The notes: generated by a model from the sequence alone, not told the origin. Counted from the first letter of the stretch, positions 1-7,954 are shown. The stretch: 38,832 nt of DNA from Butyricicoccus sp. OM04-18BH (GCF_003481705.1 NZ_QULN01000013.1:1-38832); one strand, 5' to 3'. Numbers and translations: made by a program.

Positions 1-2
1 AT

Positions 3-62
3 AGCGCGGAAGCGCTCGGTAAAGTTTTCTTTGCATACTTTCTTGTTCACAAGAAAGTATGC
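3..62 (+). repeat. Leader hairpin repeat, copy A (before tRNA-Lys)
   Basis: Two consecutive hairpins: a small one (AGCGC/GCGCT, 3-16) and a perfect 13-bp one (33-45 with 50-62, loop TTCA). The linker resembles AAGTTTTCTTTGC. The second hairpin ends on the first two bases of tRNA-Lys. Copy B lies at 354-412 with compensating base changes. It could be a processing signal for stable RNA or a dispersed genomic repeat. Confidence 0.7.
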
Positions 63-136
63 ACCATTAGCTCAGTTGGTAGAGCAACTGACTCTTAATC
101 AGTGGGTCCACGGTTCGAGCCCGTGATGGTGTACCA
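61..136 (+). tRNA. tRNA-Lys (CTT)
   Basis: A full cloverleaf can be folded. The acceptor arm is 61-67 with 126-132 (G1-U72 wobble), the D-arm contains AGCTCAGTTGGTAGAGC, the anticodon stem is 87-91/99-103 with anticodon CTT at 94-96, and the T-arm has GGTTCGAGCC. Discriminator A is at 133 and CCA is encoded at 134-136. The anticodon reads AAG lysine codons. Confidence 0.95.
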
Positions 137-148
137 GGAAAGACGCTT

Positions 149-172
149 GTGAGGTCAGAGATGACCTCACAG
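149..172 (+). other. Perfect hairpin in the tRNA spacer
   Basis: TGTGAGGTCA and TGACCTCACA form a 10-bp stem with a GAGA loop between the two tRNAs. No T-run follows, so it is not an intrinsic terminator. It may be a processing or stability hairpin of the precursor. Confidence 0.5.
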
Positions 173-214
173 GTGAGACTTTCAAAGAGCACAAACCGAA
201 GGTCTTGCTGTTAT

Positions 215-289
215 GGCCCGTTGGTCAAGCGGCTAAGACGGCGGCCTCTCACGCCGCAAACGGGAGTTCGATTCTCCCACGGGTCACCA
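215..289 (+). tRNA. tRNA-Glu (CTC)
   Basis: The cloverleaf has acceptor stem GGCCCGT/ACGGGTC, a glutamate-type D-arm (TGGTCAAGCGGCTAAGAC), and anticodon stem GCGGC/GCCGC around CTC at 248-250. The T-arm is GGGAGTTCGATTCTCCC and CCA is encoded at 287-289. It reads GAG glutamate codons. Confidence 0.95.
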
Positions 290-298
290 AAATAACAG

Positions 299-327
299 TT
301 GACAAGACGTGAGGAATGTGCTAAAAT
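299..327 (+). promoter_or_regulatory. Promoter for the 5S rRNA
   Basis: TTGACA (299-304), a 17-bp spacer, then TAAAAT (322-327): a near-consensus sigma-A promoter. It lies between tRNA-Glu and the 5S gene, so the 5S can be transcribed independently of any upstream operon. Confidence 0.75.
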
Positions 328-353
328 CTAATAGTTTTCTGATACAGAAAGGT

Positions 354-410
354 TGCGCGAAGCGCACATTGAAGTTTCTTTTGCTTACTTTTCTGTACAC
401 AGAAAAGTAA

Positions 411-412
<2 letters not shown>
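354..412 (+). repeat. Leader hairpin repeat, copy B (before 5S rRNA)
   Basis: Same layout as 3-62: a small hairpin (TGCGC/GCGCA, 354-366), a linker similar to AAGTTTCTTTTGC, then a 13-bp stem (384-396 with 399-411). Relative to copy A, several paired positions change on both strands, so base pairing is preserved. The second hairpin ends on the first base of the 5S. Confidence 0.7.
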
Positions 413-526
<114 letters not shown>

Positions 527-532
527 ACAATT

Positions 533-566
533 AAGACTCAGAACTTTGGTTCTGAGTCTTTTTTGC
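533..566 (+). terminator. Terminator after 5S rRNA
   Basis: AAGACTCAGAAC pairs with GTTCTGAGTCTT over 12 bp around a TTTG loop, followed by TTTT. Classic rho-independent terminator. Confidence 0.9.
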
Positions 567-584
567 TTTTTACACAAAATAGAT

Positions 585-612
585 GAACGGCATCATGGAG
601 CGATGCCGTTCG
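585..612. other. Hairpin in the 5S-hydrolase spacer
   Basis: GAACGGCATC and GATGCCGTTC form a 10-bp stem with a short loop. No clear T-run flanks it on either strand. It might be a weak terminator for the convergent hydrolase gene. The rest of 613-739 shows nothing I can name. Confidence 0.35.
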
Positions 613-739
613 AAAAGAAATGAAGAATGAAGATTGAAATCCGCAAATAAAGAATTTCACGGACTTCCCCTTTATTATACCTTGTACCATGGACAAAATA
701 TGTCTATTTCGCGCAAAATATGCACAGCCTGTGGAAAAA

Positions 740-1297
740 TCAACGTTCATCCAGATATTGCGCGGTACGCGCCATGACGCGGTGGAGGGTCTCAAGATCA
801 TGCAGTGTATCGGCAGTTTCGAGCGAATGATCTGCGTTTTCTACAAGAAAAAGCGGCAGTCTGAGCCTTCTGCATTCGTTTTTTACGACCTTGGTGCGCG
901 CCCAGGGGTCTGCGGTACCGTGGAAAACCAGACCCTCGCGTCTGAAATACGCAAACGAGTTCTCGACCGGCGTGTAGTAGACCTGCTGCGGAGAGAGGGA
1001 AAACCGGGCGGCGCAGACCGCCGCAACTGCCGTTCCGAGACTTTTAGAGATAAACAGGAGCTGTTTGTGTTGATCGGGCGCAATTCCGGACAGCTGTTCG
1101 GACGCGGCGCGGCTGCAAAGCTCAATGGCCTGCTGGATCCTCTCCGGCTTACCACGCAGACCGGTCGGCAGCGGCGGATAGCTGACCGCGCAGACTTCGT
1201 ATCCGCGCTCACGCGCCAGCTTCGCACTGTGGTACAGCAGCGGTCTGTCGACATGGTAGCCGACGCCCGGGAACAGGACGGCAAGTTTCTCTGACAT
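740..1297 (-). CDS. Small alpha/beta hydrolase
   Basis: A 185-residue cytoplasmic protein with the alpha/beta-hydrolase order of catalytic elements. The nucleophile elbow is ISKSLGT (Ser86; the first Gly of GxSxG is Ser here), the acid is HGTADPWA (Asp130) and the histidine is NADHSLE (His157). I use the internal ATG at 1297 because an AAGGAA ribosome site precedes it; an upstream ATG at 1333 has none. The substrate cannot be told from sequence. It is a stand-alone gene between the 5S and pdaA; a possible -10 (TATACT on the minus strand near 1322-1327) lies upstream. Small hydrolases of this form are often annotated as thioesterase- or dienelactone-hydrolase-like, which is only a guess here. 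Confidence 0.8.
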   Translation of the reverse strand: MSEKLAVLFPGVGYHVDRPLLYHSAKLARERGYEVCAVSYPPLPTGLRGKPERIQQAIELCSRAASEQLSGIAPDQHKQLLFISKSLGTAVAAVCAARFSLSPQQVYYTPVENSFAYFRREGLVFHGTADPWARTKVVKNECRRLRLPLFLVENADHSLETADTLHDLETLHRVMARTAQYLDER

Positions 1298-1382
1298 GCA
1301 AATTCCTTCTTTCTGCTGAAAAGTATAGCACAATGCATAAGATTTTGACAGGATTTTTTACAGTTACATTTCTGAACACCGC

Positions 1383-1411
1383 TTGCACACAGATGCAGTT
1401 TCGCCTATGAT
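1383..1411 (+). promoter_or_regulatory. Promoter of the deacetylase gene
   Basis: TTGCAC (1383-1388), 17 bp, TATGAT (1406-1411), about 70 bp upstream of the start codon at 1480. Confidence 0.55.
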
Positions 1412-1479
1412 AAAGAAAAGGACGGTGGACAAGGGGAGCGTCCGCCGATAGCTGTCGAAAGGCGAAGGAGGAGAACAGC

Positions 1480-2676
1480 ATGAAAAACATCTGTAAACGG
1501 ACGCTTTGCGCAGCGCTCGCGCTCGGTATGGCGCTGCTCCCAGCAGGAGCGACCAACTGGGGTCTTTGGTACGGAAACGGCCTTCATCAGCCCCCGAACG
1601 GCGAGGATACCGTGCAGACGCTCGCAAAGTACGGCGCCTATTATATGGGGAGCGCGGACGAGAAAACGCTGTATCTTACGTTTGACTGCGGATACGAGAA
1701 CGGAAATACTGCCAAAATACTGGATACCCTCAAGAAACAGCACGTTCCCGGCGCGTTCTTCGTCGTGGGCGATTACCTCAAGACCGCTCCGGCACTTGTC
1801 AGGCGCATGGGCGACGAGGGCCATCTCGTCGGCAACCATACGAACAATCATCCTAACATGAGCAAGGTGGGGAAGGCGCGCTTCACCTCCGAGCTGACGG
1901 CGGTCAGCTCGCAGTACAGGCAGCTGACCGGACGCAGCATCGCGCCGTTCTATCGTCCGCCGGAGGGTTCGTATACCTATGATAATCTCAGCTGGGCGCA
2001 GTCGCTCGGCTACCACACGACGCTGTGGAGCGTCGCGTATGCAGACTGGGACCCGGCGTCGCAGCCGTCCTATGCTTCCGCGAAGCAGACCATCCGTGCG
2101 CGCGCGCACAACGGAGCCATCATCCTGCTGCACGCGGTCTCCTCGACTAATGCGGCGATTCTGAACGACCTCATTTCCGGCTGGAAGGCTGAGGGCTACA
2201 CCTTCAAGGCGCTGAGCGCTCTGCCCGGCATTAAAAACCCGACCGTCAACGCCCTGCCGAACGATGCGGCGTTCGCTGTCGGAGGAAGCAGGGCGGCATT
2301 TACTGCGTTTCTGATCGACGATGCAAACTATATCAAGCTGCGCGATGCCGCAGCGGCCCTCTCGGGCACGGAGAAGGCGTTTGCGGTCACGTATGATGCG
2401 GCGTCGGACAGCGTACAGCTGTCGCGCGGCGGCGCATACGAGGCGCTGGGGACCGAGCTTTCGGGTATGCGCGATGCGGCTGTCGTGCAGGCCGGCGCAG
2501 GCTCGCAGAGCATTACCCTTGACGGGGAGGCGCTGACGCTGAAAAGCTATCTGATCGATGACGCGAACTATGTCAAGCTGCGTGATCTGGCGCAGGCGCT
2601 CGACTGCGGCGTAGCCTACGATAACGCGACGCGCGCGGTCGTGCTCGACCCGGCGGCGAAATACACTGCGGAATAA
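1480..2676 (+). CDS. pdaA: PdaA-like polysaccharide deacetylase with C-terminal repeats
   Basis: Exported enzyme of 398 residues. Residues 1-24 are a signal peptide. Residues 25-250 match the delta-lactam-forming N-acetylmuramic-acid deacetylase family (CE4/NodB fold): NWGLWYGNGLHQPP, the metal/catalytic motif TFDCGYE (67-73), HTNNH (120-124), RPPEGSY (159-165), Trp190 and LLHAVS (216-221). In Bacillus, PdaA makes the muramic-delta-lactam of spore cortex, so a role in sporulation or cell-wall change is inferred. The C-terminus carries two copies of a LIDDANYxKLRD motif (277-289, 357-369), typical of the copper-amine-oxidase-N-like surface domain. GAAGGAGGAG precedes the ATG. The Cys in TFDCG replaces the usual Asp/Asn/Ala. 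Confidence 0.9.
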   Translation: MKNICKRTLCAALALGMALLPAGATNWGLWYGNGLHQPPNGEDTVQTLAKYGAYYMGSADEKTLYLTFDCGYENGNTAKILDTLKKQHVPGAFFVVGDYLKTAPALVRRMGDEGHLVGNHTNNHPNMSKVGKARFTSELTAVSSQYRQLTGRSIAPFYRPPEGSYTYDNLSWAQSLGYHTTLWSVAYADWDPASQPSYASAKQTIRARAHNGAIILLHAVSSTNAAILNDLISGWKAEGYTFKALSALPGIKNPTVNALPNDAAFAVGGSRAAFTAFLIDDANYIKLRDAAAALSGTEKAFAVTYDAASDSVQLSRGGAYEALGTELSGMRDAAVVQAGAGSQSITLDGEALTLKSYLIDDANYVKLRDLAQALDCGVAYDNATRAVVLDPAAKYTAE

Positions 2677-2710
2677 AACTAAAAAATATTACAAAACGAA
2701 ATACAAAAAT

Positions 2711-2747
2711 ACAGCCTCGGCAGAAATGCCGAGGCTGTCAGTTTTTT
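2711..2747 (+). terminator. Terminator after pdaA
   Basis: ACAGCCTCGGCA / TGCCGAGGCTGT stem (12 bp, GAAA loop) followed by a T6 run. It lies between convergent genes and may also serve the minus-strand gene ending at 2762. Confidence 0.85.
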
Positions 2748-2761
2748 GATCAGGTCTATCT

Positions 2762-4456
2762 TCACGATATGGAGACCGGCGCGGTCTCGTCCGTCTGCAT
2801 ACTGTCTGCGGTCTGCTGCTCTTCGGTCGGCTCTGCGACCGTGATGTCGCAGTACTGGTAGGCCGTCGAGCCGTCCGTGCGCGTCACGCGGCAGGTCAGA
2901 CAGGTCTGGCCGGGCTGGTATGTGCGGAAGGTGCAGTAGAAGGTCTTTCCGTTCGGGGAGACCTGCGGCACGGCTTCCGCGATGGACGGGTCGTCTACGA
3001 TCCATTCGACGTTCTCGATCTCGTCGGTATAGCTCTGGTCGGTCATGACCGTGCTCTGGGTCGCCTTGTCGAAATAAAACTCGCTGCCGGAGAAAATCTG
3101 GCGCAGGATGATAACGCCATCCTGCGTGATGTCGATCTTCGTCGGTACGGCGGTCGTTTCGGTGTTCGCTGGGAGCGTGATGCTGGTGCGATCGAGAATC
3201 GCGTTTTCGTGCTGTTCCACCAGATCAAACACCGCGGTATCGGTGTATTTGCCCCACTTGACGGTCAGTTCGACCGTGCCGGTGGAGACCTGTTCGCCGA
3301 GGGGATCGCCCGGGATGGAGACGCTGCCGTCATCCGGGTTAAAGCGCAGCAGGGAGCGGCGGCTGACCGACCATTCAAGCTCGTTTTCCGGGATGGCATC
3401 GCCGGTCGCGCGGTCGTAGGCGGAAACATAGGTAACGAGCGGACAGCTGCGCGCGGCGAGCACGCGGTGGTGCACGGTCAGGACAACGCCCTCCTCGGCG
3501 TCCTCCGTATCGGTCTCGGTGTTCGCCCACGGATTGGAAAAGCTGTCATCCCCGGTCTGCGCCTCGATCTCGGCGGAGGCTGTCTCATCGGGGACGTTTT
3601 CAATCTTTGGCTGCGTGCCCCATGCGATGAGCGCCGCAGAGCACAGCACGAGCGCAAAGGAGGCCGCGAAGGTCTCGTGGCGGTGCTTCGCAAGGAGGAG
3701 CAGCAGCGGAGACTTGCCGGCTTTTTTCGCGGCGTCCCGGGCAGCGGAGCGTGCCGCCGCCTTTTCGCAGGCTGCGGCCTTCTTTTCGACGCTCGCGAGC
3801 GCGGTCTGCACGAGCCTTGCGGCGGTCTGTGTGTCGAGCTCGGTCAGTTCCGCATCGAGGCACAGAAAATGCCGCAGAAAAGGCAGAAGGGATACGCCCC
3901 GCAGCGACGGGTCGGCGGTCTCTCTCCCGCGAACGCCGCGCTCTATGGCGCTCTGCGCGCCGCCGAGGCGCGTTTTTACCGCGCTTTCGGAAATGGCAAG
4001 AGCGGCTGCGATCTCGCTGATGCTCATTTCGAGATAATAGTACATCAGCACGCATTCGCGCTGTACATTGGGCAGGGCGGCAGTGAGCGCGGCGGCGAGA
4101 CGGCGGTTCTCCTCGCTGTCGAGCGCCTTGTCCGGCAGAACCTGCGCCGGGCCGTCGATAAACGGCGCGGAGTCGGCCTGCTCGGGCGCGGCGTTCCTTG
4201 CCGCGGCGCGGCACAGCCTTGCGGCGGTGCTCACCGTCCGGAGCGGGAAATCCTCGTCGTTTTTCAGTTCAGAAAGACCGTTCAGCACCTCGCAGAAGAT
4301 TTTCCGTTCGGTATCCTGTGCGCGGCGTTCGTCCTTCAGCATTTTCAGGCAGTAGAAATAGAGACGCGGCTGTATCGCGCGGAGCAGTTCGCTCTGTGCC
4401 TCGGCATCTCCCCTGCGACAGCGCGCGAGCAGCAGGCGCGTGTCCTCGTTCAGCAT
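2762..4456 (-). CDS. ECF-type sigma factor fused to a membrane anchor and outer domain
   Basis: 564 residues in three parts. (1) Residues 1 to about 180 are a sigma-70-like protein: a region-2 type helical segment, then region 4 with LPNVQRECVLMYYY and the helix-turn-helix MSISEIAAALAISESAVKTR. (2) An Ala/Lys-rich linker leads to one hydrophobic helix near 265-282 (ASFALVLCSAALIAWG). (3) About 280 residues of Thr/Asp-rich beta-type sequence with bacterial Ig-like features would lie outside the cell. The start follows AGGGGAG. A full promoter (TTGACA-17-TATACT) lies at 4532-4560 on the minus strand. The normal two-gene layout (sigma plus anti-sigma) is one polypeptide here, suggesting a membrane-tethered sigma factor that senses an outside signal. 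That role is inference. Confidence 0.8.
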   Translation of the reverse strand: MLNEDTRLLLARCRRGDAEAQSELLRAIQPRLYFYCLKMLKDERRAQDTERKIFCEVLNGLSELKNDEDFPLRTVSTAARLCRAAARNAAPEQADSAPFIDGPAQVLPDKALDSEENRRLAAALTAALPNVQRECVLMYYYLEMSISEIAAALAISESAVKTRLGGAQSAIERGVRGRETADPSLRGVSLLPFLRHFLCLDAELTELDTQTAARLVQTALASVEKKAAACEKAAARSAARDAAKKAGKSPLLLLLAKHRHETFAASFALVLCSAALIAWGTQPKIENVPDETASAEIEAQTGDDSFSNPWANTETDTEDAEEGVVLTVHHRVLAARSCPLVTYVSAYDRATGDAIPENELEWSVSRRSLLRFNPDDGSVSIPGDPLGEQVSTGTVELTVKWGKYTDTAVFDLVEQHENAILDRTSITLPANTETTAVPTKIDITQDGVIILRQIFSGSEFYFDKATQSTVMTDQSYTDEIENVEWIVDDPSIAEAVPQVSPNGKTFYCTFRTYQPGQTCLTCRVTRTDGSTAYQYCDITVAEPTEEQQTADSMQTDETAPVSIS

Positions 4457-4531
4457 AGTAAATCTCCCCTTGGGTTAAGGGCGGCACCGCAAAATGATAT
4501 GGTGCTGCCTCAGCATTCTTTTTCATTTTAC

Positions 4532-4560
4532 AGTATAGTTTACGCGCAAACCGTTGTCAA
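4532..4560 (-). promoter_or_regulatory. Promoter of the tethered sigma factor
   Basis: On the minus strand: TTGACA (4560-4555), 17-bp spacer, TATACT (4537-4532). Confidence 0.8.
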
Positions 4561-4581
4561 TTTACAGGATGGAAAGTTCAC

Positions 4582-4630
4582 AAAAAAAATATAAACTCTC
4601 GCCTGTCGGTGACGGTGAGCGAGAGTTTAT
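4582..4630 (-). terminator. Terminator of the LacI-family gene
   Basis: ATAAACTCTCGC (4591-4602) pairs with GCGAGAGTTTAT (4619-4630). On the minus strand the stem is followed by eight T (the A-run at 4582-4589). Confidence 0.85.
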
Positions 4631-4646
4631 AGATAACGCGCGGTTT

Positions 4647-5648
4647 TTATGCGTTTTCCGCGAGGGTGATGAGGCTCGGCGTGCAGACCGTGCTCTGCTC
4701 AGGCGTGCGCTCGTAGACCAGGTGCTCGAACAGCAGCCGCATGGCGAGCCGTCCCTGCTCGGCCGCGTCGCAGCTGACCGCACAGGCGACCGCGCCGCTG
4801 CGGAGGAGTGCAGCGATCTCCGGGCTGTTCTCGAAGCACAGCAGCGCGGGACGAGCGGCCGGATTTGCATCATGAATCGCGCGGCAGACCTCGGGCACGC
4901 AGCCGCAGAGGATGACGAGCGCATCGAGTCCGGGACAGCGGCTGAGCAGGGCACGGGTGTTCATGTAGGCGAGCTTGGGGGAGGGCTTGGTCTCGGCGGC
5001 CACTGCGAGCGGCAGATTTTCATCGAGCGCGTCCGCGAGCGACTGCTCCTGCGGCGTGACGCCGCCCGGGGTGCGCAGTACGCCGACCCTGCCGCTGCCG
5101 CCGAGCAGAAGCCCGAGCATTCGCGCCGCCGTGCGGCCTGCCTGCTGCACATCCTGCTCGATGCGGCACAGGCATGGCATGTTTTTCGGCGCGCTGTGGA
5201 CGAGAATGAGCGGAATATCCGCATCATGCAGGGCGCAGAGCGCGGTTTTCACCGCCTCATCATTCGCCGTGCAGGCGATGACGCCGGCCGCTCCGCTCTC
5301 GCGGAATTCCCGCAGACAGGCGGCCTGCTGCTCTGTGTCGGCGGCCTCGGTCTCGCGCAGGTCGAGCGCGATGTTGAAGCTCGCGAAATCCTGCCGCACG
5401 CGCTCGATGCCGCGCCGCAGCGCGGCGGAAGCTGCTGTGCGCGCCAGCAGAATGCCGACGGTCAGCTTCTTTTTCTGGTAATTGAGCGCCTTTGCGAGCG
5501 GGTTGGACTCGTAGCCGTATTGCTCGAGCAGGGCGCGGATCTGCTCGCGCTTCGCCTCGCTCACGCCCGGACGGTCGTGAATGACCTTGTCGACCGTGGA
5601 TTTATGTACGCCCGCCATATCGGCGATCTGTTTGAGTGTCACTGACAT
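4647..5648 (-). CDS. LacI-family transcriptional regulator
   Basis: 333 residues. The N-terminal LacI helix-turn-helix is TLKQIADMAGVHKSTVDKV, followed by the hinge ESNPLAKALNYQKKK and a periplasmic-binding-protein-like sensor domain. The start at 5648 is chosen because MSVTLKQIAD is the canonical beginning and GGAGG lies 8 bases upstream. It would be a cytoplasmic repressor or activator responding to a small molecule, probably a sugar or other nutrient. No transporter operon adjoins it, so its target is unknown. Promoter and terminator bracket it as a single-gene unit. Confidence 0.9.
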   Translation of the reverse strand: MSVTLKQIADMAGVHKSTVDKVIHDRPGVSEAKREQIRALLEQYGYESNPLAKALNYQKKKLTVGILLARTAASAALRRGIERVRQDFASFNIALDLRETEAADTEQQAACLREFRESGAAGVIACTANDEAVKTALCALHDADIPLILVHSAPKNMPCLCRIEQDVQQAGRTAARMLGLLLGGSGRVGVLRTPGGVTPQEQSLADALDENLPLAVAAETKPSPKLAYMNTRALLSRCPGLDALVILCGCVPEVCRAIHDANPAARPALLCFENSPEIAALLRSGAVACAVSCDAAEQGRLAMRLLFEHLVYERTPEQSTVCTPSLITLAENA

Positions 5649-5688
5649 AATCGTTCCTCCGTTGCTGAGAGACCGGTTTTCTTTCTCT

Positions 5689-5717
5689 ATTATCGCGCTT
5701 TTTCGCGGTCTGCGCAA
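5689..5717 (-). promoter_or_regulatory. Promoter of the LacI-family gene
   Basis: Minus strand TTGCGC (5717-5712), 17 bp, GATAAT (5694-5689). An ACCGGT palindrome sits between it and the start codon and could be an autoregulatory operator. Confidence 0.6.
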
Positions 5718-5742
5718 GAGAAAATTCGAAAAACACCAGAAA

Positions 5743-5779
5743 AGCACCGCCCGCAGGCGAGCTGTCTGCGGGCGGTGCT
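5743..5779 (-). terminator. Terminator after the yczE-like gene
   Basis: A 14-bp perfect GC-rich stem (5743-5756 with 5766-5779), followed on the minus strand by TTTTCTGGTGTTTTT. Confidence 0.8.
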
Positions 5780-5783
5780 GAGA

Positions 5784-6428
5784 TTATGAGCGGAGATAGC
5801 GGAGCGTTTCCGCAATGTTTTCCTGATGCACCTCCGCCGGGCGGAAATGCAGCAGGCTGAAGTTCAGATTGATAAGCGAGCCGAGACCGAGCGCGGAGAT
5901 GACCGTGCCGATGCCGAACTGGCCGCCGAGCAGAAAGCCGGACACCGTGACCAGAATATCCACGCAGACGCGGCAGAAACCGGCGGAGCGGCCGCTTTTC
6001 CGGGCGAGCGCGATCATCAGCGCATCGCGCGGCCCTGCGCCGAGCGCACTGCGCATATACATCCATGTGCCGAGTGCGAGCAGCTCCAGTCCTGCGAGCA
6101 GCATCGCGATGCCGCCGGGGAGCGAATGCAGCTGCGGCACCCAGTCGAGTGCGAGCATCGCGTCGATGCACACGCCGCAGCCGATGATGTTGACGATCGT
6201 GCCGACGCCGAAGCTCTCGCCGAACAGGACAGCCAGACCGATCGCGGCGGCACCCGCGATGACCGTGGCGAGGCCGTAGGAGATCGGCAGGACGAGCGTC
6301 AAGCCCTGCTGGAGCACGCTCCACGGCTCCAGACCGACGTTCGCCTGAAGCATGAGCACGATGCCGAGCGAGCTGACAGCGATCCCGGCTACAAGCCGGA
6401 GCAGGCGGCGTCCGTAATCACGCAGCAT
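5784..6428 (-). CDS. YczE/YitT-family membrane protein
   Basis: 214 residues and strongly hydrophobic, with about five to six membrane helices. It shows the conserved features of the YczE/YyaS/YitT family: GIVLMLQANVGLEPWSVL near the N-terminus, ALGAGPRDALMIALARK in the middle, and a C-terminal GIGTVISALGLGSLINLN repeat-like helix. Members are inner-membrane proteins with no firmly assigned substrate. It starts 12 bases after the stop of the YheO-like regulator gene, so the two form one operon, which also places it next to the divergent ridA-tnaA-tnaT genes. A part in amino-acid handling is only inferred from position. Confidence 0.85.
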   Translation of the reverse strand: MLRDYGRRLLRLVAGIAVSSLGIVLMLQANVGLEPWSVLQQGLTLVLPISYGLATVIAGAAAIGLAVLFGESFGVGTIVNIIGCGVCIDAMLALDWVPQLHSLPGGIAMLLAGLELLALGTWMYMRSALGAGPRDALMIALARKSGRSAGFCRVCVDILVTVSGFLLGGQFGIGTVISALGLGSLINLNFSLLHFRPAEVHQENIAETLRYLRS

Positions 6429-6440
6429 GGCGTCACCCCC

Positions 6441-7145
6441 TCATTCTTCCGGGACTTCGCTCTTGAGCTGCGCGAGATGGCGGTAAATGCTCGCCTGCGA
6501 GCAGGAAAGCGCCGCGGCGACGTCCTTTACCGCGCCCTTGAGCAGGAAGATGCCGCCCTCCTTGAGAGAGGCGACGATCTTAAGGCGCTCCTCGGGCGTC
6601 AGACGGTCAGCGGTCACGCCGAGACGAGACAGCTCGTTTGCGACGGCGTCCTCCGCGACATCGCCGATGGAGTTATGGAAGCTCTCGGGCGAGACTGCGG
6701 GGGGACACGCCGGCTTGTCCGAGAACTGCGACTCGTCGATCTGCACATGCGCCTCGACGAAGCGGTCGGGGTGGCACAGCTTGAGGATGGCGTCGCTCGC
6801 CTCGCGGTATTTGGAATCGTCGAAATTGATGCACAGCATGCCGATGAGCTTGCCGTTCTGCTTGATAAACATGGTAGAGGAGCGGAGGACCTTTCCCTTT
6901 GCGGACATACCGCAGTAGTGCAGACGGTAATCCTGTACCTCATAGCTCTTATCCATTAAAATTTTGAGCGCGACATTGGTCAGCGGCGCGCCGACATCGC
7001 GCCCGCTGATGTGGTTGTTGGCGATGGCGATGATGGAACGGTTTTTGTCGGTCATGTCGTGCAGCGCGACCTCATAGTCCGGTCCGAGGGTCAGACCGAG
7101 GAACTCGGTTACCTTGATATACTGCTGCAGCAGTGGATTTGCCAT
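6441..7145 (-). CDS. YheO-like PAS/HTH transcriptional regulator
   Basis: 234 residues. Residues 1 to about 115 are the YheO-type PAS domain (YIKVTEFLGLTLGPDYEVAL, then NHISGRDVGAPLTNVAL). The C-terminus (about 170-230) is the HTH_22 DNA-binding domain, with RLTPEERLKIVASLKEGGIF and VKDVAAALSCSQASIYRHLA. DauR of Pseudomonas, a regulator of D-arginine catabolism, is the best-known relative; family members usually respond to amino acids. It is transcribed divergently from ridA-tnaA-tnaT across a 286-bp spacer carrying both promoters and a 20-bp inverted repeat, so control of tryptophanase expression is a reasonable inference. Confidence 0.88.
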   Translation of the reverse strand: MANPLLQQYIKVTEFLGLTLGPDYEVALHDMTDKNRSIIAIANNHISGRDVGAPLTNVALKILMDKSYEVQDYRLHYCGMSAKGKVLRSSTMFIKQNGKLIGMLCINFDDSKYREASDAILKLCHPDRFVEAHVQIDESQFSDKPACPPAVSPESFHNSIGDVAEDAVANELSRLGVTADRLTPEERLKIVASLKEGGIFLLKGAVKDVAAALSCSQASIYRHLAQLKSEVPEE

Positions 7146-7216
7146 GTGATCTCACCTCATTTTTGAAATGGAAAACGGCGTGTGTGTGTTTTTCTTCCGG
7201 TAGAAGTGTTACTTAT

Positions 7217-7245
7217 ATTATATAATACCGCTCAGAGCTTGTCAA
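7217..7245 (-). promoter_or_regulatory. Promoter of the YheO-like gene
   Basis: A perfect consensus on the minus strand: TTGACA (7245-7240), 17 bp, TATAAT (7222-7217). Confidence 0.9.
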
Positions 7246-7339
7246 AAGAAGGTGAAAAGGAATTTATCACAATTAAAAAAATACTCAGTTGTGAGGATGC
7301 ACAAAACCTATGGAAATAGAACACAAAAACGGGGGGTCG

Positions 7340-7359
7340 TTTGTAGTCATTCATACAAA
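7340..7359. promoter_or_regulatory. Candidate operator between yheO-like and ridA
   Basis: Inverted repeat TTTGTA-N8-TACAAA, directly upstream of the ridA -35 box. It is a plausible site for the divergently encoded YheO-like regulator; assignment is by position only. Confidence 0.45.
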
Positions 7360-7374
7360 GTGCACAATAAGGCG

Positions 7375-7403
7375 TTGACAAAAAGTTTTAAGTGTGATAA
7401 AGT
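7375..7403 (+). promoter_or_regulatory. Promoter of ridA-tnaA
   Basis: TTGACA (7375-7380), then an AT-rich -10 region. GATAAA (7396-7401) has an upstream TG; TAAAGT (7398-7403) gives 17-bp spacing. Confidence 0.6.
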
Positions 7404-7431
7404 TTATGACATGAAAAGGAGGCTGATGGAA

Positions 7432-7812
7432 ATGAAGCAGATCATCAGTACGGAAAAGGCACCGGCAGCGATCGGCCCCTATGCACAGGGTGTTGCAGCA
7501 GGTAAGCTGATCATCACGTCCGGCCAGCTTCCGCTTGATCCCGCCACGGGCGCTTTCCCGGAAGGTATTAAAGAGCAGACCCGCCAGTCGCTGACCAACG
7601 TCAAGGCCATCCTCGAAGAGGGCGGCGCAGACATGAAGGACGTCATCAAGACGACCGTGTTCCTCAGCGACATGAACAACTTCGGCGCGATGAACGAGGT
7701 ATATGCTGAGTTCTTCGGCGAGGGCGGCTATCCGTCCCGTTCGGCTGTTGAAGTTGCGCGCCTGCCCAAGGATGCTCTGGTAGAGATCGAGGTCATTGCG
7801 GTAGCACCGTAA
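7432..7812 (+). CDS. ridA: RidA enamine/imine deaminase
   Basis: 126 residues, the normal YjgF/YER057c/UK114 length. It shows KAPAAIGPYAQGV at the start, ITSGQLPLDPATG, and the C-terminal SRSAVEVARLPKDALVEIE with the substrate-binding Arg. RidA hydrolyses reactive enamines such as 2-aminoacrylate to keto acids plus ammonia. It lies 151 bp before tryptophanase, whose beta-elimination releases 2-aminoacrylate, so the pair makes chemical sense. The ATG at 7432 follows AAAAGGAGG; upstream in-frame ATGs lack a ribosome site. Confidence 0.95.
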   Translation: MKQIISTEKAPAAIGPYAQGVAAGKLIITSGQLPLDPATGAFPEGIKEQTRQSLTNVKAILEEGGADMKDVIKTTVFLSDMNNFGAMNEVYAEFFGEGGYPSRSAVEVARLPKDALVEIEVIAVAP

Positions 7813-7912
7813 TGACGCAGCGCGAAACCCCGTTATAACCCTTTTTTACAGACAAGGTGCTGTCCGCCAGGCGGAGAGGAAACAATAAACAGCCTCTTCG
7901 ACGACCGGGGTG

Positions 7913-7954
7913 CCTCCAAACACGAACTGCGCAAAGCGCACGATTTTATGGAGG
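7913..7954 (+). promoter_or_regulatory. Hairpin that can mask the tnaA ribosome site
   Basis: CCTCCA (7913-7918) is complementary to TGGAGG (7949-7954), the ribosome site of tnaA. An inner stem TGCGC/GCGCA lies between. The 151-nt leader also has a T6 run at 7842-7847 behind a weak stem. Translational control is possible; no known riboswitch class is recognisable. Confidence 0.4.

Noticed and set aside
1345..1350. TTGACA as a pdaA promoter
   Set aside because: No acceptable -10 box 16-18 bp downstream; the TTGCAC/TATGAT pair at 1383-1411 fits better.
7811..7837. Eight-codon frame overlapping the ridA stop as a TnaC-like leader
   Set aside because: It has no Trp codon and no Pro at the right place, so it cannot act like TnaC.
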